Program-made: the position numbers and the translations under genes
The notes under the pieces: model-generated
Databases searched by the model: none
Told to the model about the DNA's origin: nothing
What the model saw: the letters and a program-made list of their open reading frames with translations, nothing else
NCBI RefSeq assembly: GCF_003086295.3
Contig: NC_092039.1
Location: 65,553,649 to 65,617,648, forward strand
Source of the DNA: Arachis hypogaea
Taxonomy: Eukaryota; Streptophyta; Magnoliopsida; Fabales; Fabaceae
Length of the DNA: 64,000 bases
Direction of reading: 5' to 3'
Part shown: one piece after another, positions 21,900 to 33,423 of the stretch
How the letters are laid out: each line of letters opens with the position of its first letter
Position numbering within the stretch: position 1 is the first letter of the stretch

Positions 21900-22094
21900 C
21901 AGCAGGAACCAGTTCCACCGCCTCCACAGGATATTTTGGAGATGCCTCAGGGAATGTACTTCCCTCCCCGTGATTACTGGGATCAGTTAAGCACATCTTT
22001 AGTGGAGCTAACATCATCAGTTGATCAGCTGTGGCTGGAACATGAGGATCAGTCTGCCTTCCTCCACCAGATGATGGAGGAACAAAGGCGGTAG
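21900..22094 (+). pseudogene. ORF3 C-terminal fragment, plus strand
   Basis: The frame PVPPPPQDILEMPQGMYFPP, then DYWDQLSTSLVELTSSVDQL, ends at a stop near 22092. It matches the EL2 C-terminus (PEMPQGMHFPPHNYWEQL). It is a fragment of a family-A-like element in plus orientation fused to EL4, which is minus. No N-terminal part is present. Confidence 0.65.
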
Positions 22095-23002
22095 GGGCGT
22101 GACATTGAGGAGCTTAAACGCTCCAAAGGATTCTTCGGGGGGTGCAGTAGCCACCATCAATGAGGTGGTTGAGTTTCATTCTCCATTTCCTTTATCTTAT
22201 GTCTGTTTTGAGTATTCTATTCTATTTTCTATTTTCTTGTGTGAGTTTGCATGATCACTCTTAGGATTTCTTTGCTTTCTAGCTTAGTAGTTTAATTTTA
22301 AAAATTTTTAAAGATGTCTTATGTATTACACATCAATCTTAAAAAGAAAAATCTATTGAGAAAGATGTAGTAAAATGCCTGAGATCTTGAGTCATATTAT
22401 GAGTTATTCTAGTTGCTTTGATATGGTGGCCTTATCTCTATTTCTGAATATATGAACTAACTATTCATATTTGACATTGGAGTTGAGTATATTGGTTCTT
22501 GAGAAACAGGAACTTAGAGAAATATTATTGATTCTCTAAGAAAAAAGAGAAAAGATTGATTCTCGAAGCAAAACAAACAACGAAAAGAAATAAAAAGAAA
22601 ATCCAAAAGAAAAAGTACCAAGGCTTTAAGCATCAATGACTAGGAGGGTCAAAACTGATCTTAAGCTCAAAAGAGTGGTTTTCCCTAACCATATGCTTGT
22701 AGTGTGATAATGTTAAGTAACCCCTGAGACTGAACACTTAAAGTCATGACCCATTGTTGTTACAGAGTATGCCTAAGGCTCTGAGCACTACTTTCTTGGA
22801 AAAAAAGAAAGAGAAATTCGAACCCAAAAGGTTCCCCCAGTTAAGTGCTTGTGGTGTTCTTGTTTCAAGTTAAGCTTGAAGACAAAACACTTAGAGTCAC
22901 GACTAGGCTCAAGGTGCAGAGCACTAGTGGAAAGAAAGAAAAAATGTGTTCAAGAATCAATTAGAGCCTAAATAAAAGAATCTATGATCTTCCGGATTGG
23001 AG
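22095..23002 (+). other. 3' untranslated region of the plus-strand fragment
   Basis: Shares order and several segments with the EL2 3' UTR (12124-13254), such as the 'gaggagcttaa' start, A-rich middle and 'gtgttcaagaatcaa' near 22950. It ends at about 23002 without a polypurine tract. No ORF. Confidence 0.55.
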
Positions 23003-23156
23003 AATGAAGCTTTATGATTCTAGCTTATACCACAAAGGCCCTAACTGCCCCAGTCTCGGCTGAACAAATGTTCTCATGTCCCTAACGAGTGCGTGGATTA
23101 GCCGTCTAAGAGATGTGTAATCAAGCTTGTAGTTCAATGCTATCCCTCTCGAGACT
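23003..23156 (-). mobile_element. Family-A LTR fragment
   Basis: About 150 bases matching the minus-oriented EL1 LTR around 7300-7430 ('gattagccgtctaagagatg'). Both ends are abrupt: 3' UTR sequence of the opposite strand on the left, a family-G LTR on the right. Confidence 0.55.
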
Positions 23157-23482
23157 TGATGACAAGTCATCTTATGCTAGTTTTACTAGCATTTTTCCTT
23201 GCTTTTATTAGGTTTTAGCACTTTCTTGCACAATACGTAAGTGATTAGAGTAGAATTTCATGTTTATCTTGACTCAATCAAACACTGTTGATTTTATATA
23301 AAATCATGAGATTTATGCACAATATAGTTTATTATTATGAACCTTATGATTTTGAGACTTTGATGGCATGTTTGATTGATGGCAGGTGAAAAGATGAAGA
23401 AAGAAAAACAAAGAAATACAAGGTGCAGATGAACGCTACGTTCACAAGCGACGCGCACGTGTACAAGACGCTTACGCGTGGG
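23157..23482 (+). mobile_element. Family-G LTR, first part, interrupted by EL5
   Basis: Starts TGATGACAAGTCATC, itself a near palindrome, and runs into a CG-rich palindrome stretch (GAACG-CTA-CGTTC, then ACGCGCACGTGT and ACGCTTACGCGTG at about 23432-23482), where EL5 is inserted. The remainder would lie beyond the right end of EL5, outside the window. Assignment as an LTR rests on the TG start and overall style. Confidence 0.5.
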
Positions 23483-25959
23483 TGATGACCAGATTTCACT
23501 ACCCCTCTCAAAAATTTAGTGAATCAGTTCTTTTGGCAAGCGCACCAAAATCATCGCCAAGTAATAACCTACAGGGGAGTGGGATCGTTTTCACAGAGAT
23601 TAGCAAATCCGAGCAGTTTTAATTGATTGATGAATTAGTCAAGCGGATTAATAAGATTGTGAAGTGTAGAATTGTAACTGACATAAACATAAATGACTAG
23701 AATATAAAGAAAAGCAATAAAGTGCAAAAATGGAATTTGAAGAATGTAGAGTGCTGAATCATAAATGACTTGAATGTAAATGGGAGTGGGGAGTTGCTGA
23801 ATGTAAAATTAAGCTATAAAGAAATGGATAGATGAGAATGGTGAAATTCATTGAGATTGGGAGATGTTGTCTCTTTTGATCAACTTTAGCTTAGATCCAC
23901 TTCAATCATGTAACTCACTGACCTCTTGGCAATCATGATTGATTGAGCCCCAATCCCTTGGTGACCCAATATCTCAGATCTTGATCAATAGCCAATTCCT
24001 TGGTCTAATTGATCATGAAGAGAGATATGCTTGGTCCCTAATTATACCACACACCCTTGTAGAGCCAGGTAGAGGGGGGATTATATGTCACGTATCCCAT
24101 CACCAAGACCCAGATTCTACTCAAGTGTGAGAAGGGATTTCAAGCATAGTTTCATGTTTCCTTTCCCAAGGTTCCCATGAAAACCAATTGCATTCAATCT
24201 CTTTCCCGAGATAATTGAACACTAAGCATGAAGAACAAAATTCCTTCTAGCAAATCAAAGAGAAGACGAAGAGAAGAAGGATTTCACTATTATCAATCCA
24301 TCAAGTACAACAGAGTTCCCTCTCTCAATGAGAGGGAAGTTAGCTACTCAAAGCTTGAAAACTACTCAAAAGTGGAATGTAAAAGTAGATCTAGAGCTAA
24401 CTGCTTAACCCCTCTTTAGTACTCCTTGGGGGTATTTATACTACTCCTAATAAAAGAAAAGAATTACAATAGTGAAAAAGGGAAAATTACATTTTAGAGG
24501 GAAAGAAAACACTCAATAAGCGTGACTTCTTAGCTAGCGTGTGGCTGGCGCATCACCGGCGTGTCACGTGCCCTTCAAAATAGCTTGGCGTGCCATGCTC
24601 AATCCTTCAAGTGGCATGCTCGTCCCTTCATCGACCTTGGCGTGCCATGCCTTCGAACTCAAGTGGCACGCCATAGTAGAATTCTTGTGTTGGCATGCCA
24701 TGCCTTCGAGCTCAAATGGCACGCCCTTTGCTTTTTCCACTTTCCTTTGCTTCTGGAAACTTGAACTAGCGTGGCACGCCCTTGTTGTGTTCTTGGCTAA
24801 GCTCCTCTGGAAAATTACACTAGCGTGGCACGCCTAGGGTCTGGCGTGCCACAGCCCTTGTGAGTGAATGGTTCCTCTGCTTGGCGTGCCACGCCACGAA
24901 CTCAAGTGGCATGCCCCAATGCTTCTTTGGCGTCTGAATGACATTGGCGTTCCACAACTGGTTGCTCAAGTGGCACGCCTAAGTGAAGAATAGTGAATCG
25001 CGTGCCACGCCTTCGATACCAAGTGGCACGCTCCATGTAATTGGCCTCTTCCATCCTCTCTGGAAACTTATACCAGCGTGCCACGCCTAAAGGTTGGCAT
25101 GCCACGCCCATGATCTTGTCTCATTCCAGTAAGTGGCGTGCCACGCCTCGGCCTTCAAGTGGCACGCCATAGTGACATGCTCGGCTTGGCGTGCCACGCC
25201 TTCAACACCAAGTGGCACGCCTAGTCCTTGCTCATGTTGTCTTGTGCATTGGCGTGGCCACGCCTAGTTGCTCGAGTGGCACGCCGAAGTGAGGTTGAGG
25301 GGTTGGCGTGCCACGCCTTCGACTTCAAGTGGCACACCCCGTCTTCAATTGCCTTCAGCCCCTTCTCTGGATCATTGTACCAGCGTGCCACGCCGTGCTG
25401 CTCAAGTGGCACGCCCATGTATTTGTGCAATCTTCATGCTTGGCGTGCCACGCCTGGGTCTTCAAGTGGCACACCAAAGTGACTTTTTGGAGCTGGCGTG
25501 CCACGCCTTCGACACCAAGTAGCACGCCATAATGGAGGTTCTTCTTGAGATGGTGAGTTGGCGTGCCACGCCTTCGACTTCAAGTGGCACGCCGATAGTA
25601 GTTGATGGGCCAAGCGTGCCCCGCCTAACCTGGCATGCCACGCCCCTTTTGTGTTCTCCATTTTGCTCTATGGAATTTTGTGCTAGCGTGCCACTTCCAG
25701 TCCTTGGCGTGCCGCACCCACATGCATGCTTGGATTTCCCTTCTGAAATTTAGTACTGGCATGCCACGCTGAGCTCCTGGCGTGCCACACCAATGCATTT
25801 TTGTGGCGTTTGCTCCAAATAGCACGCCAGTTTCACACGCCCAGCTTCTTGTTTGTCTTCTTCCCCTTTTTGATGTCCTTTTTCACCTGCAATTTAGGAT
25901 AACTCATCTCAAAGTAGTGTACCATAATATTCATCAAATAATGCATGAATTGTACTGAT
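23483..25959 (-). mobile_element. EL5 3' LTR, main part (family B)
   Basis: TGATGACCAGATTTC at the left end, matching the EL5 5' LTR at 60333 base for base with scattered differences. TATAAATA on the minus strand at 24433-24440, with the hairpin array upstream of it (24535-25850). Interrupted at 25959 by a family-A LTR; the last 69 bases are at 27629-27697. Confidence 0.92.
24535..25850. repeat. Family-B hairpin array in EL5 3' LTR
   Basis: About twenty hairpin units; a clear one has arms GGCGTGCCAC (25560-25569) and GTGGCACGCC (25584-25593) with loop GCCTTCGACTTCAA. The loop length of 14 is constant while the middle eight loop bases vary between units. Confidence 0.9.
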
Positions 25960-27623
25960 TGATGAGCGGATAATTTATACGCTTTTTGGCATTGTTTTTA
26001 GGTAGTTTCTAGTAGGATCTAGCTACTTGTAGGGAGGTTTTCATTAGTTTTTATGCAAAATTCACATTTCTGTACGTTGCTATGAGTTTGTGTGTTTTTC
26101 TGTGATTTCAAGTATTTTCTGGCTGAAATTGAGGGACCTGAGCAAAAATCTGATTCAAGCTGACAAAGGACTGCTAATGCTGTTGAATTCTGACCTCCCT
26201 GCACTCGAAATGGATTTTCTGGAGCTTCATAACTTTAAATGGCACGCTCTTAACTGCGTTGGAAAGTAGACATCCAGGGCTTTTCAGCAATATATAATGG
26301 TCCATACTTTGTTCGAGCGTAGACGATGCAAACTGGCGTTCAATGCCAGTTCCATGCTGCATTCTCGAGTAAAACGCCAGAAGCACATCTCAAACCAGAG
26401 TTAAACGCCAAAAACACGTTGCAACTTGGCGTTTAACTCCAAAAGAAGCCTCCGCACGTGTAAAGCTCAAGCTCAGCCCAAGCACACACCAAAGTGGGCC
26501 CCGGAAGTGGATTTCTGCATTTAGACTTATTTCTGTAAACCCTAGTAACTAGTCTAGTATAAATAGGACATTTTACTATTGTATTAGACATCTCTGGATT
26601 ATCTTTTGATCCTTTGATCACATTTTGAGGCTGGCCTCTCGGCCATGCCTAGACCTTGTTCTTATGTATTTTCAACGGTGGAGTTTCTACACACCATAGA
26701 TTAAGGTGTGGAGCTCTGCTGTACCTCGAGTTTTAATGCAAAGTACTATTGTTTTCTATTCAATTCATGATTATTCTTATTCTAAGATATTCGCTGCACT
26801 TCAACCTGATAGATGTGATAATCCGTGATACTCATCATCATCCGTCCTTATGAACACGTGCTAGACAACCATTTCCGTTTTACCTTAGACCGAGCCTGTA
26901 TCTCTTGGATTCCTTGATCAGAATCTTCAAAAGTATAAGCTAGAACCCTTTGGCGGCCACTCTTGAGAATTCGGAAAGTCTAAACCTTGTCTGTGGTATT
27001 CTGAGTAGGATTCAAGGATTGAATGACTGTGACGAGCTTCAAACTCGCGATTGTTGGGCATAGTGACAGACGCAAAAGAATCAATGGATTCTATTCCGAC
27101 ATGATCGAGATCCGACAGATGATTAGCCGTGCTGTGACAGAGTATTTGGACCATTTACACTGAGAGGATGGGAAGTAGCCATTGACAACGGTGATGCCCT
27201 ACATACAGCTTGCCATGGAAAGGAGTATGAAGGATTGAAGGAAGGCAATAGGAAAGCAGAGATTCAACAGGAACAAAGCATCTCCATACGCTTATCTGAA
27301 ATTCCCACCAATGATTTACATAAGTATCTCTATCTTTATTTCATGCTTTATTTATTACTATTTTTGAAAACCATTATAATCATTTGAATCAGCCTAACTG
27401 AGATTTATAGGATGACCATAGCTTGCTTCATACTAACAATCCCCGTGGGATCAACCCTTACTCACGTAAGGTTTTTTACTTGGACGACCCAGTGCACTTG
27501 CTGGTTAGTTGTGCGAAGTTGTGAAGAATGCGAGTGAACCATAGCTGTGTGCACCAAGTTTTTGGAGCCATTGCTAAGAATTGTTCAAGTTATGAAAAGA
27601 GTAAATCACAATTTTGCCTATCA
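25960..27623 (+). mobile_element. Family-A LTR inserted in EL5 3' LTR
   Basis: TGATGAGCGG...CCTATCA, 1664 bases, flanked by CTGAT (25955-25959 and 27624-27628). Palindromes at 26333-26442 and TATAAATA at 26558-26565. Near its end it contains GTGCACCA (27549-27556) followed by a PBS-like TGGAGCCATTGCTAAG (27563-27578) and then a second LTR-type end. This is either a solo LTR of an extended-U5 subfamily or a collapsed element. Confidence 0.9.
26558..26565 (+). promoter_or_regulatory. TATA box in family-A LTR
   Basis: TATAAATA, about 115 bases downstream of the palindromes at 26333-26442, at the same relative place as in the EL2 LTR. Confidence 0.6.
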
Positions 27624-27628
27624 CTGAT

Positions 27629-27697
27629 CAAATGAGATTTATGCTCGTTTATGGTCTTATTTATGCAAGAAAGAATGGTAGATGATGCAAGTCATCA
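27629..27697 (-). mobile_element. EL5 3' LTR, U3 start
   Basis: Matches the first 70 bases of the family-B solo LTR (15521-15590) in reverse; ends GTCATCA at 27697 next to the polypurine tract. Confidence 0.88.
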
Positions 27698-27733
27698 CAA
27701 CACCAAACTTATGCTTTGCTTGTCCCAAGCAAA
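27698..27733 (-). promoter_or_regulatory. EL5 polypurine tract with upstream hairpin
   Basis: Sense strand: hairpin TTTGCTTG-GGA-CAAGCAAA (27733 to 27715), then GC and the tract ATAAGTTTGGTGTTG directly before the LTR start. The stem is a perfect 8 bp with a 3-base loop. Confidence 0.8.
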
Positions 27734-28474
27734 TTAATGTGAGTAAACTTTTGTATATTGAGGCCTTGGCTTCGAATGATTGCAATACAAGTAAGAGTAA
27801 AACTAAGTGTCTAACACATGTATGAATGTTTTAATTGTCATGGAAAGCTCTTGGATCCTTGAAGGTTCCGTCAGGTATAGGCTTTAGGGGTCATTTCTAT
27901 TGATTGTCACCTTGAAGTAGTAAAGGTTGTTTTACTTTCTTGACCATGACTCTAAGTGTTCTGTCTCAAGACAACCTTTTAATTAGGCTTTCAATTAGCA
28001 CTCCCAAACCAGTTGGTTTTAGGGTACTGGGTGTTGAGACACCCCTAAGAATTTACTTGCCTAGGTCTCTTCTTGACACATCTTCACCACAAGCATCTAC
28101 TAAGATCTTTACTTCTTTTTGAGCTTTTTAATGTTTCTTTTTCTTTTCTATCCCAGTAATTGATGCTCAGAGCCTTGGGTCTTTTTTGCTTACTACCTCT
28201 TGGTTCTATGGATATTCAAGGAACACCCCTTAATCTCCCCTTTGTTATACCTTCTAGGACTAGTTACTCTCCATGACTCATTTTCCTTTTTGTTCATCCA
28301 AGGTTCTACACTTAGTTTCTTAGTTTGTTTGATGATCCTTCTTGACTTTGGTCTCTCTTATTGTTTTTGCACAACTCACAGTAACTCTTATGGAAACAAG
28401 ATCTACTTTTATTTAAGTTGTAATTAAGACTTGAAATACATGGCATTTTCTTTCTTCTAGGAACCTTGGCATTT
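27734..28474 (-). other. EL5 3' untranslated region
   Basis: About 740 bases between ORF3 and the polypurine tract. No ORF. Segments resembling the 'ctctaagtgttctgtctcaag' type are shared with the 3' UTRs of EL2 and 22095-23002 in opposite orientation. Confidence 0.65.
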
Positions 28475-29290
28475 TCAGTTCATTGGCCCCTTCCCCTTGT
28501 CCTTCTTATTGGGAGGGGATGAGCCACCTTCACCTGGCTTGGAGGAACCTTCTTGAGCTTTGGTGTCCTTGAACTTCCAAAATCGTAGCCTTCTTATGTA
28601 GTTTTTCTCATCTTCCTTATGTTTGGCTAGGATTTCCTCTTGTCTTACACTTAGCTCTTCCATCCCTTGCATGAAGGTTGGGTATCCTGGGTTTAGAGCA
28701 GTAATAGTGTTACACAAGTGATTCAGCTTTGTTTGTGTGTTGATGTCATACTGCCTCCTGGATATGGTCCTGGCATCATAGAGATGCTTGAATTTAGCCA
28801 AGTTCCTATGTTGGCACTTGCCTTGCTCTGTTACTTTGTCTAGTGCGCTTCGCACCTCTCCCCAGTCAAATTGTTCTTGCTGCTCCTTCCTCATATGCTC
28901 CCAATTCTCTTGGAGTTGTTGAATGTTTTGGTTGACTTGGCTCCATTGTTGTTGCTGAGCCTCCTTGAATTGGTTGACATCTTCCCTCAAGTGGTGTAGA
29001 TCTCCCTCAATTTGTTGATATTGGTAGTGTGGTGGTGGTTGAAGTGCTAAAAATTGAGGTTGCTCTTCTGCCTCTCCTTCTTCTTGTTGTTGTTATGGTT
29101 CATGAGCATGAGCTCTTCGTTCTCTAGCCCTGTTGAGTGGATGGAAAGCCACAACTTTGGCCATCTTCTTGGTAGTTATGAACTTGTCTTGCTTCACAAG
29201 CACCTCATCAATAATCTTTTCAACTCTAGCCTCATCACAAAGCCTTTGTATAATGCTGGGGAATGCCAACCTTGTGTTGTCACTGATGCT
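28475..29290 (-). pseudogene. EL5 ORF3, C-terminal part
   Basis: The open frame of 171 codons (28990 to 28475) begins in a long Gln/Glu-rich helix (QFKEAQQQQWSQVNQNIQQL) likely to form a coiled coil, and ends in a basic tail (PPNKKDKGKGPMN). Upstream sequence to 29290 is ORF3-like but frame-broken. The gene is split here by EL6; it resumes at 41948, and the 5 bases around the break are ATGCT (29286-29290) and GTGCT (41948-41952). Confidence 0.7.
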
Positions 29291-30786
29291 TGATAAACCA
29301 CTATTTTATGGTTTATATTGTGTTTAATTGTGTGGTTTTATCATGATCCTTACCTACTTATTCATTAATTTAGCATGCATTTATATTTCCTTCCTGAAAT
29401 TATTACATGATTGAAAACTGCTTCCTAGATACTTTTAATTATGCATTTTAATTCTCCTTTATTCCATTCGATGTCGTAATCTGTGTGTTAAGTGTTTCAG
29501 GCTTTATAGGGCATGAATGAGTTGGAGATTGGAAAGGAAGCTAGCAAAAATGGAAGGAACACGAGAAATTGAGGAGATAACCAGCGAGAAGTGACGCGGC
29601 CGCATGGCTCACGCGTTTGCACGAAAGAGGAGAAATCGCAGTGATGCGGCCGCATGGATCACGCGTCCGCGCGGATTGTAAAAGCACAAGTGACGCGGAA
29701 GCGTGGACGACGCGAACGCGTGGCAGGGAAAAACGCAAATGACGCGTCCGCATGGATGACGCGATCGTGTGACGTGCGCAATCTGCATAATTTGCAGAAT
29801 TCGCTGGGGGCAATTTTGGACCCTATTTTGACCCAGTTCTCAGCCGAAAACAACAGACTAGAGCCAGAGAACATGCAGAAACCAGGAACAACAATTCATT
29901 CTAGACAATTTTAGTTTTTAGATATAGTTTTTACTCCTCCTCTAGGTTTTCTCTCTATACATTGATAGTTCTTAGGATCTTATTTTTCTACCACTTTTTG
30001 CATTGAGATACTGAGAAGAGTTATTACCTCATCAAGACTTCGTCATTCTAGTTCGTTTTCTTTACTTGGCTTTACTCTTCCTTGTCCTTTGCTTTGCTTA
30101 ATTTTACCATTGGAATATTTTTAGGATTATTTAATACAAGGATTACTTTTATTTTTAATTGATTATTTTGATTTTTATTTACAATGTCTTTCTTCAATTC
30201 CCTTTTATATGTTATGAATTTTACATTCACAATGAGCGAGTAGTCCCCTAACTTGATGGGGAGTTGATTGAAAGGAACCCTTGAGTTGGAAGGCTTAAAA
30301 GAAAGATTGTAATTGGGTTTATTGTTGGATTGCCCTCTAGTCCCTAACACCAATCCCTTTTAATTAAGTGGGTTGCAACTTGTGAACGGACATAGCATTC
30401 AAACTAGTTTGACTTTCTCTTACCTAGTAAGAGATAACTAAATGGGATAACCTTTTTCTATCAATTAATCTAGAGAGTAATTCAACAATAATGGGGCTTC
30501 CAACTAATCAACTCCCAGTCAAGGCTTTTATTTACATTATTCAAATTCTCCAATTTAATTTCCTGTTTACTCAACTCAAACCTTTTTGAAAACATGTGAT
30601 TAATAAAATGGTACACTTTTTTGCAACTCGTTGGGAGACGACCTGGGATTCATACTCCCAGTATTTTAATTTCAAATTTCTATGACACCTTTATAAATTG
30701 ATAAGTGGATTTTTGGCGAGTTAAGAACTATACTTGCAACGTATATATTTTAATAATTTTTAATTCGCCAATTTCTGCTCGCATCA
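29291..30786 (+). mobile_element. EL6 5' LTR
   Basis: TGATAAACC...CGCATCA. CG-rich palindrome block at 29594-29785. Possible TATA element TATACATT at about 29955. The block contains one more repeat unit than the 3' LTR. Confidence 0.95.
29594..29785. repeat. GACGCG/CGCGTC repeats in EL6 5' LTR
   Basis: Repeated GACGCGNNCGCNTGG and ACGCGTCCGCG units in both orientations (for example around 29595, 29650, 29692 and 29740). The counterpart at 40803-40945 lacks about 48 bases here. Confidence 0.85.
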
Positions 30787-30791
30787 ATTTT

Positions 30792-30809
30792 TGGTGTCGT
30801 TGCCGGGGA
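30792..30809 (+). promoter_or_regulatory. EL6 primer-binding site
   Basis: TGGTGTCGTTGCCGGGGA, 5 bases after the LTR. Differs from the EL5 PBS by C to T at two places and T to C at one. Confidence 0.9.
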
Positions 30810-30902
30810 GTTGCAATAGAGTGCTAAAGTTATTAATTAGAATTTATTTATTTGCATTTTATTTTATTTTTGTCACTATGAGCTGTACGTTTCTTTCGTT
30901 AA

Positions 30903-32308
30903 ATGACGCGTTCACTTCTTGATCCAAGCTTGCCAGTATTTGACCCTGAAATTGAAAGAACTCTTTCACGTATAAGGCAAGCTAGGCGTCGGCGACTCCT
31001 CTTTGAGGATGAACCTGAACCGTCGTCTAAGAAAGAAACAAGCTCCTTCTCTACTGATCCAATTTATTTACGTGGAGGTGACATGGCAGCGCCCAGAAAA
31101 GTCACTATTCAGGAGGAAGGAGCCCCTAATTTTACGTTCCAACCATTCCAGGCACACCACCCAGCAGTAGCTGTAGATTTTGAAATAAAGTCTTCACTAC
31201 TCAACTTGATACCCAAGTTTCATGGCTTACCTGCTCAAAAGAGCCTAACAAGCATCTTAGGGATTTCCAGACTGCTTGTTCTACTATTAAGTGTGATGGC
31301 ACTGATGAAATCTCCATTATGTTGAAAGCCTTCCCATTTTCTCTGGAGGGAAAGGCAAGAGAGTGGTACTACACTCAGCCCGTAACAACTGTTTCCAACT
31401 GAGATACACTTAGGAGAGAGTTTCTGGATAAATTTTTTCTAGCTGAAGTTGCCGATAAGCTGAGGAAGAATATGTCTATGATCGTTCAGGATAAATTTGA
31501 GACCCTCTATGAATACTTGGAACTCTTTAATAATCTTCGAGACGCATGCCCCCATCATATGATTGACAAGATAGTGTTGCTCGGCTACTTTACATAGGGT
31601 TTAAAATCTCAAGATAGGACCACACTGGAAGGTGCTAGCAATGGTTCTATGAAAAAGTACAAGACTACGGAAGAAGCATGGCAATTGATCAGCGACTTAG
31701 CTAACTCCACTAGGAATCATAGGCAGAGACAAAGTCGGTCAAGAGCTGTTGCAGAGGTATCCACTAGTAAAGAGACTGCTGCTATAGCTCAGAGCTTATG
31801 TGAAATGACAAACCTGCTGAAGCAGATGCAACTGAATCAACAACAACCTCAGCAAGTTCAGCCTTCTCCACCACAGCACAGTCAGCAGTTGGTTCCACAA
31901 AGAGTATGCGGAATCTGTGTAGATTACAGTCACTATACCAATGAGTGTCCGTAACTCCAACCAGAAGACAACACTGTAGCAGCCACTCATAACTTTCATG
32001 ACCGCCCCAATCAAGGGTACATTCAAGGTGGCAACTATAACCAAGGATGGCAGGATAACTCTAACCAAGGTTGGAGAGACAATTCTAACCAGGGTTGGAG
32101 GGACAATTATAATAGAGGAGGCAGAGATAATAATGGAAATCAAAGGTGGAATAATAATAACAACTTCAGGCAGCAGAATCAGAATCAGTCCTACAGAGCA
32201 CCTCATTTAAGACAGCCTCAAGCATCTCAACAGACTTCTCAGATCACTTATCCCTCTTTATCTCCTAATGATGAATTACTACAAGCCATTGATCGGAGAC
32301 AACAGGCC
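30903..32308 (+). pseudogene. gag: EL6 gag
   Basis: Starts at ATG 30903 (MTRSLLDPSLPVFDPEIERT) and shifts frame at about 31230 inside the capsid region. In the new frame it reads LRDFQTACSTIKCDG, FPFSLEGKAREWYYT (capsid core), a helix-rich part, and a zinc knuckle CGICVDYSHYTNEC (C-x2-C-x4-H-x4-C, about 31905-31948). Asn/Gly/Arg repeats (NQGWRDNSNQGWRDN) follow and would bind RNA. In-frame nonsense codons lie at 31400, 31595 and 31952. Gag forms the virus-like particle in Ty3/gypsy elements; this copy cannot make a complete one. Confidence 0.85.
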
Positions 32309-33409
32309 ATGGAAAACAACCTTACTTCTACTCTGAATGGTTTGAATTCTACTTTGCAAGTCCTTGTCTCACAGATTGGATCAATGAACAACTCCAACAA
32401 CCAGTCCTCAAGCTCTGGTGGACTCCCCTCTCAACCATTACCCAACCCAAAGGGTGGCATTAATGCCATCACCCTAAGATCTGGAACCACACTGCAGGAG
32501 AGGAATCAGGAGGAGCCAAGCCCACCAGAACACGCCTCAGCTGAAGAGGTAGTAGAAATAGAAGATGTTGAAGAGGAAGAGGACATACAGGACATAGCTG
32601 AAGAAGAAGAAGCTCAACCACAAGAGGAAGCACCAAAAGGCACGGACACTGCAGAAAACGCCGTTCCTATTCCATTTCCACAACTTGCAAGGAAGCCCAG
32701 GAAGCAGTTGGAACCTGATCCCAAAATGGTAGAAATTTTCAAAAAGGTTGAGGTAACTGTTCCCCTTTTTGATGTCATTCAACAGGTACATAAATATGCA
32801 AAGTTTCTAAAAGATTTGTGCATATATAAAGACAAAATTAATGAATTAGAAACTATTCCTTTAGGAAGTTCTATATCTGCTTTAATGGGAAATTTACCTG
32901 AAAAGTGTAGTGACCCAGGTCCTTGTATAGTTAGTTGTACTATTGGTGGTGTAGTAATTTATGATTGCATGTGTGATTTAGAAGCATGTGTTAGTATAAT
33001 GCATTTATCTGTATATGATGTTTTGAGGCTCCCTCCCTTAAAAAGGTCGGCAGCTCGTTTTGTGTTAGCAGATAAAAGCATTATTACAGTTCTTGGAGTT
33101 GCTGAAGAGGTTTAAGTGAACATTAAAGGGCTCACATTCCCCACTGATTTTTATATCTTGGAGATGCCCCATAATGACTCAGATAAGCCATCATCAATCC
33201 TACTTGTGAGACTATTCCTGAAGACATCAAAATTCAAATTGGATGCTTTTTCAGGAACATACTCTTTTGAAATAGATGGCCGAATGGTAATCTTCAATCT
33301 GAATGGAGTCATAAACAACCCTCCAGAAGATCGTTCTATCTTCCAGTGTGACATCATAGATGAAACCGTAGCTGAAACTCACCAGGAAGAGTTTGAGATA
33401 AGTACATAG
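32309..33409 (+). pseudogene. EL6 gag-protease linker and retropepsin
   Basis: Open from 32309 to 33115: Gln/Asn-rich N-part, the GGINAITLRSGTT motif typical of the Athila gag-protease linker, an acidic stretch (EEVVEIEDVEEEEDIQD), then protease. The active site reads CDLEACVSIM with the catalytic Asp at 32975-32977, but Glu (32981-32983) stands where the other two proteases in the window have Gly. The C-terminal signature reads ILLVRLFLKT instead of the ILGRPFLAT seen in EL1 and EL5. Nonsense codons at 33113 and 33407 interrupt it. The protease is therefore very likely dead. Confidence 0.85.
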
Positions 33410-33423
33410 GACAAGGTCCAAGT

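Noticed and set aside
24535..25850. CRISPR-like regular repeat array
   Set aside because: Repeats are palindromic and degenerate, lie in a retrotransposon LTR, are present in three copies of that LTR, and no cas-type gene is present.
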